Shown here in pieces: positions 4,746 to 8,204 of a stretch of DNA of 8,204 bases. Within the stretch, counting starts at the first letter, position 1. The number at the start of each line of letters is the position of its first letter. The notes beneath the pieces were generated by a model that was not told the DNA's origin, searched no databases, and saw only the letters and a program-made list of their open reading frames with translations. The stretch is taken from the NCBI GenBank assembly GCA_964605235.1, contig CAZSBB010000075.1:1-8204 (forward strand), in the 5' to 3' direction. Position numbers and translations under genes: made by a program. Source of the stretch: CAZSBB01 sp964605235 (lineage in GTDB: Bacteria > Planctomycetota > Phycisphaerae > Phycisphaerales > Phycisphaeraceae).

Positions 4746-7029
4746 CCGGGGAAGCAGCCGGGGCCGCGGATTGCTGGAGCAGCTCGCTGACTTTCTGCAC
4801 GTTATGCCGGGCGTCTTCGTTCTGCGGATCGATTTCCAGCACTTTGAGAAACACGCCGCGGGCGCGGATGAGATCGCCCTGTCGCGCCAGCAGCACGCCA
4901 AAGTCGTTGGCGATCACCAGCTCGCGCGGATTGAGCAGGTAAGCCCGCCGGTAGAGAAACGCGGCGGTATCGGCTGCGCCCGCGCGGTCCCAATAGGTCG
5001 CATCGCGATGGACCGCCGCCGCGTCGGTGGGGTCCAGCAGCGCCCGCATCACGCTATGCAATCGGGCGGCCGCCGTGCGCTGGAGTTTGAGCAGACAACC
5101 GATGCTCGCCTGGTGGTACGCCCCGCGCCGCGGCACCTGCGCGCTGAGCGGAAGGAACACCCAGGCCGCCGGCTGAGGCTGGGCGTGGAGCTGCTCCAAA
5201 CCCAGCGCCCAGGTCGCCGTCGCCGCATCGTGGCCCGCCAGTTCGAGGGCTTGGCGCAACTGTGCCCCAGCCGCCCAGGGCTGGTCCAACTGCAAGAGCA
5301 ACTCAACGTACTGCTGTCGATACTGGACATTCCCGGGGTCGTGAGCGATGGCTTTTTCGATCCACGGCTGGGCGGCGGCGGGCTGGTCCTGTTTCACCAG
5401 CGCCAAAGCGATGGTGCGCTCGGCGCGGCCGGAGTCAGGGTCGTGCGCCAGCGCGGCGTGCATCGTGGCGATCGCCCCGGCATAGTCGTTCTGCAGGTAT
5501 TTGACCGTCCCCAGATTCTCCAGCGCCTGGACGTCGTGGGGCTGATGGCGCAGGACGGCTTCCAACTGCGCCTGGGCCTGGGACAGCTGGTTCAAGCTCG
5601 CCAGGCACATGGCGCGATCGGTCATCACGACCGCCGATCCCGGCGCGAGTTTCAGCACGTGATCGTAAAGCTGCAGCGCCTGGGTCCGCTGGCCCAGGCG
5701 TTCCAGATCCTTGGCGCGGTAGTAATTGGCGAAGGCGGAATCCGGGCTGACCGCCACATTGTGGGCCCACATGGTCGGCAAGTCCTGGAAGGCCGGGAGC
5801 AGCCGCCAGGTGGTGGCACTGAACGCCCCCAGCACGCCCAGGCCCAGGAGCAGGCCCAGACGCCGCGCCCAGACGGGCCGTTCGGGACGCAGGCACAGCC
5901 GCCACCCCAGCAGCGCCAGCGCGGTCAGCGTGCCCGGCAGCGTCAGGTATTGCAGGTGATCGGAAACCCACGCCATGCGGTGGTACACCATCCGGATCAC
6001 GCCCAGCACCGGCGCCAGCGTCACCAGCAGATAACCCAGCCAAAACAGCAGCAGACGGCCGTACCACGACCGCCGGTATGCCCAGCCCAGCGCCACCGCC
6101 GCCAGCAACAGCGCATTGGGCAGATGATGGGTCCAGGCGGTGGGGTCCACCTCCCAGCGGGCGTAGATCATGCACAGGTCAGTGGGCAGCACGGTTTTGA
6201 GCACATAAAACCAGACGATCCAGCCGACGCCCACCAGCCGCACCGGCAGGGATTCGACCGGCAGGCGGCGCACCTGATCGATGCCGATGCCCTGCTGAAA
6301 GATCACATGGATGACGGAGGTCGCCAGCGTGATGAGGAAAAACACCGCGGTGCGTTTGGCGATGAGCCGCCCGGACCGCTGCCCCCAGAACCATTCGAGC
6401 AGCACCAGCAAGGCGGGGAGCACCACCACGGAGGCTTTGCTGAGCGTCGCCAGGGCGAAGAGCAGGACGGACCAGACGTAATCCAGGGCTCGGCCGCGCT
6501 CCCGATGGTCCATGTAGCACCACAGGCTGGCGAACAGGAAGACCTGCGCCAGGGTGTTCTTGATCTCCGAAATCCACGCCACCGTGGCGACCGTGACGGG
6601 ATGAATGCCAAACAACAGCGCGACCCACCACGCCACGGGGCAATGCAGTCGCCGCAGCAAGCGCCAGAGCAGCACACACGCGAGCAGGTGCAGCAGCAGG
6701 TTGACGCCGTGGTAAGCCGGATAGGACGCGCCGACGGATTGGTGAATCGCCCAGAACAGCGTGGCGGTGACGGGGTAGTAATCAAGCCGACTGGTCTCGG
6801 TCCACGCCAGCCGCCAACCCTCGGATGACAGCGTGATGGGGTCGTTGTGGACAAAGATGGGGTCATCCCAGACCAGACCCAAACCGACCGCCTGTTGATA
6901 GACCAGGAGTATCAGCGCCAGCAACAGGCAGAGCCGGGCGAATTCCAGTTGCGGAGCCTGGTTGGGACGCGGTGACGACAGGAGCGCAGGCGGGGGTGCG
7001 GAATCAGTCGTAGGCGGCTGAAGATGCAT
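4717..7029 (-). CDS. GT-C-fold multi-spanning membrane protein with C-terminal TPR repeats (TMTC-like putative glycosyltransferase)
   Basis: A 770-residue protein. After a proline-rich cytoplasmic start, about eleven hydrophobic segments run from residue 32 to 410. The first loop carries VWDDPIFVHND (Asp55/Asp56), the acidic pair expected in GT-C glycosyltransferases. Further family-like blocks are YHGVNLLLH (106-114), GIHPVTVATVAWISE (141-155), LSKAS (196-200) and SDHLQYL (356-362). This layout resembles bacterial relatives of the eukaryotic TMTC O-mannosyltransferases, which use polyprenyl-phosphate sugars outside the cytoplasmic membrane. Residues 425-600 and 675-750 form tetratricopeptide repeats, for example NDYAGAIATMHAALAHDPDS and GDLIRARGVFLKVLEIDPQN, probably extracytoplasmic and used for substrate or partner binding. 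The tail is Ala/Pro/Ser rich. An in-frame TAG directly precedes the ATG at 7029, which fixes the 5' limit; GGGAG at 7043-7047 is 13 nt away, rather far. Actual glycosyl transfer is inferred, not shown. Confidence 0.8.
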   Translation of the reverse strand: MHLQPPTTDSAPPPALLSSPRPNQAPQLEFARLCLLLALILLVYQQAVGLGLVWDDPIFVHNDPITLSSEGWRLAWTETSRLDYYPVTATLFWAIHQSVGASYPAYHGVNLLLHLLACVLLWRLLRRLHCPVAWWVALLFGIHPVTVATVAWISEIKNTLAQVFLFASLWCYMDHRERGRALDYVWSVLLFALATLSKASVVVLPALLVLLEWFWGQRSGRLIAKRTAVFFLITLATSVIHVIFQQGIGIDQVRRLPVESLPVRLVGVGWIVWFYVLKTVLPTDLCMIYARWEVDPTAWTHHLPNALLLAAVALGWAYRRSWYGRLLLFWLGYLLVTLAPVLGVIRMVYHRMAWVSDHLQYLTLPGTLTALALLGWRLCLRPERPVWARRLGLLLGLGVLGAFSATTWRLLPAFQDLPTMWAHNVAVSPDSAFANYYRAKDLERLGQRTQALQLYDHVLKLAPGSAVVMTDRAMCLASLNQLSQAQAQLEAVLRHQPHDVQALENLGTVKYLQNDYAGAIATMHAALAHDPDSGRAERTIALALVKQDQPAAAQPWIEKAIAHDPGNVQYRQQYVELLLQLDQPWAAGAQLRQALELAGHDAATATWALGLEQLHAQPQPAAWVFLPLSAQVPRRGAYHQASIGCLLKLQRTAAARLHSVMRALLDPTDAAAVHRDATYWDRAGAADTAAFLYRRAYLLNPRELVIANDFGVLLARQGDLIRARGVFLKVLEIDPQNEDARHNVQKVSELLQQSAAPAASPATPTDSVSP

Positions 7030-7106
7030 CTATGCGTCGATGCTCCCGGACCGTGCGGTCCCTGACGCCAACCCGTTGCGGGCAGCGACCGCCGTCAGGC
7101 ATGGCG
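7030..7106 (-). promoter_or_regulatory. Structured 5' leader of the GT-C/TPR gene
   Basis: The predicted mRNA start near 7106 gives a leader of about 77 nt. Two stem-loops can be drawn. The first pairs 7093-7098 with 7062-7067 (CTGACG/CGTCAG) and encloses a CCCG-CAA-CGGG hairpin (7072-7082). The second, 7048-7061, is GGACC-GCAC-GGTCC. The second hairpin directly abuts the only Shine-Dalgarno-like GGGAG (7043-7047). The arrangement could modulate ribosome access; it matches no riboswitch class I can recognise. This leader and the promoter account for most of the 259-bp gap 7030-7288. Confidence 0.35.
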
Positions 7107-7112
7107 GGCACG

Positions 7113-7141
7113 ATTGTAGGTGGATGGTTGGGGGATGTCAT
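7113..7141 (-). promoter_or_regulatory. Sigma70-type promoter of the GT-C/TPR gene
   Basis: On the minus strand there is ATGACA (7136-7141; 5/6 to TTGACA), a 17-bp spacer and TACAAT (7113-7118; 5/6 to TATAAT). This is the best-formed promoter in the window. Transcription would start near 7106, about 77 nt before the ATG at 7029. It shows that the 770-residue gene can be transcribed independently of the TPR gene upstream. Confidence 0.6.
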
Positions 7142-7258
7142 GCGCAGACCGCCGACGTCGCGCGGCAGCTCCGTGAAAATGAAACCCGGCATGGCGGTTG
7201 CCCGGGGCGTGGCTGCCCTTGCTGGCGCGGCGTCGGTGAACACGCCAGACCACGCCGG

Positions 7259-7272
7259 TGACAGCGCTGTCA
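7259..7272. repeat. 14-bp perfect palindrome TGACAGCGCTGTCA
   Basis: Two uninterrupted 7-bp arms lie 17 bp downstream of the stop codon of the upstream TPR gene and about 118 bp upstream of the -35 box of the GT-C/TPR gene. No T-run follows on either strand, so it does not look like an intrinsic terminator. It might be a binding site for a dimeric regulator, or chance. Confidence 0.3.
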
Positions 7273-7288
7273 TCAGCATGACCAGGAC

Positions 7289-8204
7289 TCAGGGTGAAGC
7301 CGAGTTGCCCGTCACCCACGGTTGCCCGGCGGCATACCGCGCTGCGCGCCGGGCGATGTCCTGCGCCAGCGTCGTTTGCTGGTGCTGCAGCGCCTGCAGC
7401 TCGGCGGCGTGGGCGAGGCGCACCGCCTGGTCATATCGGCCGACCCGCGCGTAGGCCGCCGCCAAAGCATCGAGCGTCAAGGCGTCAGGCGTCGCCTGCC
7501 CTGCGCATAGCTGCTCCCCCAGCGCGACCGCCCGCTGGGCGTCAGCCAGCGCGGTGTTCGGCGCCGTCGCCAGCACCCACACCAGCCGCCGACGGCTGAC
7601 GGCAGACGCCTGCGGGTGGGCCGCCAGTTGTTCGAGCAACGGCAACGCCGCGGCCGTCTGTCCCATCTGCAATTTCACGACGATCAGCGCATCAAGCAAC
7701 GCCGGGTCTTCCGGCGCCAGTTCCCGCGCCTGGTGCAGCACCTGGGCGGCGCGCGGCAAGTGACCCGCCTGCGCCAGCGCCTGTCCCCAGCGCAGCCGCA
7801 GCCCGGCGTCATCCGGATCGAGCAGCACCGCCTGCGCCAGATGTTCCGCGGCGGCGGCGGGCTGGCCCTGCGCCAGCAGCGCCTGCGCGAGCAGGCCGCG
7901 GGCCGCCCCATCGTCGGGCGCCAATTCCACCGCCCGGATCAGGCGCGGCAACGCTTGCGCCGCTCGGTCCGTATCCAGCAGCAAGGCTCCCAAATTGCGG
8001 TTGGCGGTGGCGTGCGCGGGAACCTGCGCCAGTATCCGGCGGTACAGATGCTCACTGGCGGGCCGGCGTTCTGCCGCTTGCAGCGCGTTGGCGTAGTTGA
8101 GCATCATGCCAATCACCTCCGAGGTCAACGGCGGACGCCCGTCGGACGTATGGACCGCCAGATCGCTGCGGCGTTGTTCGAGCGCCTGATGCAGCAGCGG
8201 CAAC
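7289..8204 (-). CDS. TPR-repeat protein, C-terminal part of a probable second GT-C/TPR protein (partial, N-terminus outside the window)
   Basis: The frame is open to the right edge; the 305 codons visible begin inside the gene, although a TTG at 8203 cannot be formally excluded as a start. The sequence is Ala/Leu-rich tetratricopeptide repeats. Units with the typical 34-residue period are visible around ANRNLGALLLDTDRAAQALP, LLAQALLAQGQPAAAAEHLA, LRWGQALAQAGHLPRAAQVL and LKLQMGQTAAALPLLEQLA. The end contains RRRLVWVLATAP followed by DALAAAYARVGRYDQAV and a final ARRAARYAAGQPW. From memory this block matches the usual C-terminus of bacterial GT-C/TPR (TMTC-like) membrane proteins. No membrane segment lies in the visible part. 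Its neighbour downstream on the same strand is a GT-C/TPR protein, so the two may be tandem paralogues. It ends with TGA at 7289-7291; I see no terminator after it. Confidence 0.7.
   Translation of the reverse strand, partial: LPLLHQALEQRRSDLAVHTSDGRPPLTSEVIGMMLNYANALQAAERRPASEHLYRRILAQVPAHATANRNLGALLLDTDRAAQALPRLIRAVELAPDDGAARGLLAQALLAQGQPAAAAEHLAQAVLLDPDDAGLRLRWGQALAQAGHLPRAAQVLHQARELAPEDPALLDALIVVKLQMGQTAAALPLLEQLAAHPQASAVSRRRLVWVLATAPNTALADAQRAVALGEQLCAGQATPDALTLDALAAAYARVGRYDQAVRLAHAAELQALQHQQTTLAQDIARRAARYAAGQPWVTGNSASP

Noticed and set aside
4771..6828. 685-codon open frame on the plus strand opposite the GT-C/TPR gene
   Set aside because: Low-complexity Gln/Arg/His-rich translation with no recognisable motif; the minus strand encodes membrane segments and TPRs.
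7103..7279. Possible small gene between the two TPR genes (minus frame from an ATG at 7279, running on to 7004)
   Set aside because: No Shine-Dalgarno and no domain. It runs through the promoter and leader of the next gene, and FTDAAPARAA only superficially recalls FG-GAP/UnbV-type proteins.
7289..8204. Alanine/glutamine-rich periodic DNA as a tandem nucleotide repeat
   Set aside because: The periodicity is that of TPR protein repeats; the nucleotide copies are too diverged to be a DNA repeat array.

Overview
This is a GC-rich window (about two-thirds G+C by eye) with seven protein-coding genes packed on both strands. There are no rRNA, tRNA, CRISPR or recognisable transposase genes. The gene set suggests a Gram-negative, LPS-bearing bacterium. 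A Planctomycetota (Phycisphaerae-like) origin is my best guess, from the tandem GT-C/TPR membrane proteins, the mammalian-type PTPS motif and the small lipoprotein. This is inference from family resemblance, not a database result.

Layout. Positions 1-139 hold no gene, only a striking AT-rich perfect hairpin with a downstream T-run. A small lipoprotein of unknown function (140-418, minus) follows. Next is a two-gene minus-strand operon with a 4-bp ATGA overlap: a FabG/PhaB-type short-chain dehydrogenase (2191-2943) and a fused two-half acyl-CoA:acetate/3-ketoacid CoA-transferase (620-2194). Across a 127-bp divergent region, two plus-strand genes lie 7 bp apart: a WaaP/Kdo-kinase-like small-molecule kinase (3071-3916) and a tandem-domain 6-pyruvoyl-tetrahydropterin synthase (3924-4745). 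The synthase tail overlaps the convergent tail of a 770-residue GT-C/TPR membrane protein (4717-7029, minus). Upstream of that gene is a clear sigma70-type promoter and a structured leader. The window ends inside a second TPR protein on the minus strand (7289 to the edge), whose C-terminal block resembles the ends of GT-C/TPR proteins.

How the genes fit together. The dehydrogenase and CoA-transferase probably act on the same pool of short 3-oxo/3-hydroxyacyl-CoAs. The kinase and the GT-C/TPR proteins fit cell-envelope glycolipid or glycan work. The pterin enzyme is a metabolic gene without pathway partners here.

The most interesting signals are the palindrome near the left edge, the degenerate PTPS domain fused ahead of the catalytic one, and a consensus -10 box exactly 6 nt before the PTPS start codon (possible leaderless mRNA). 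The folded leader in front of the 770-residue membrane protein is also notable. I do not see a defence system, mobile element or other obviously new multi-gene system.
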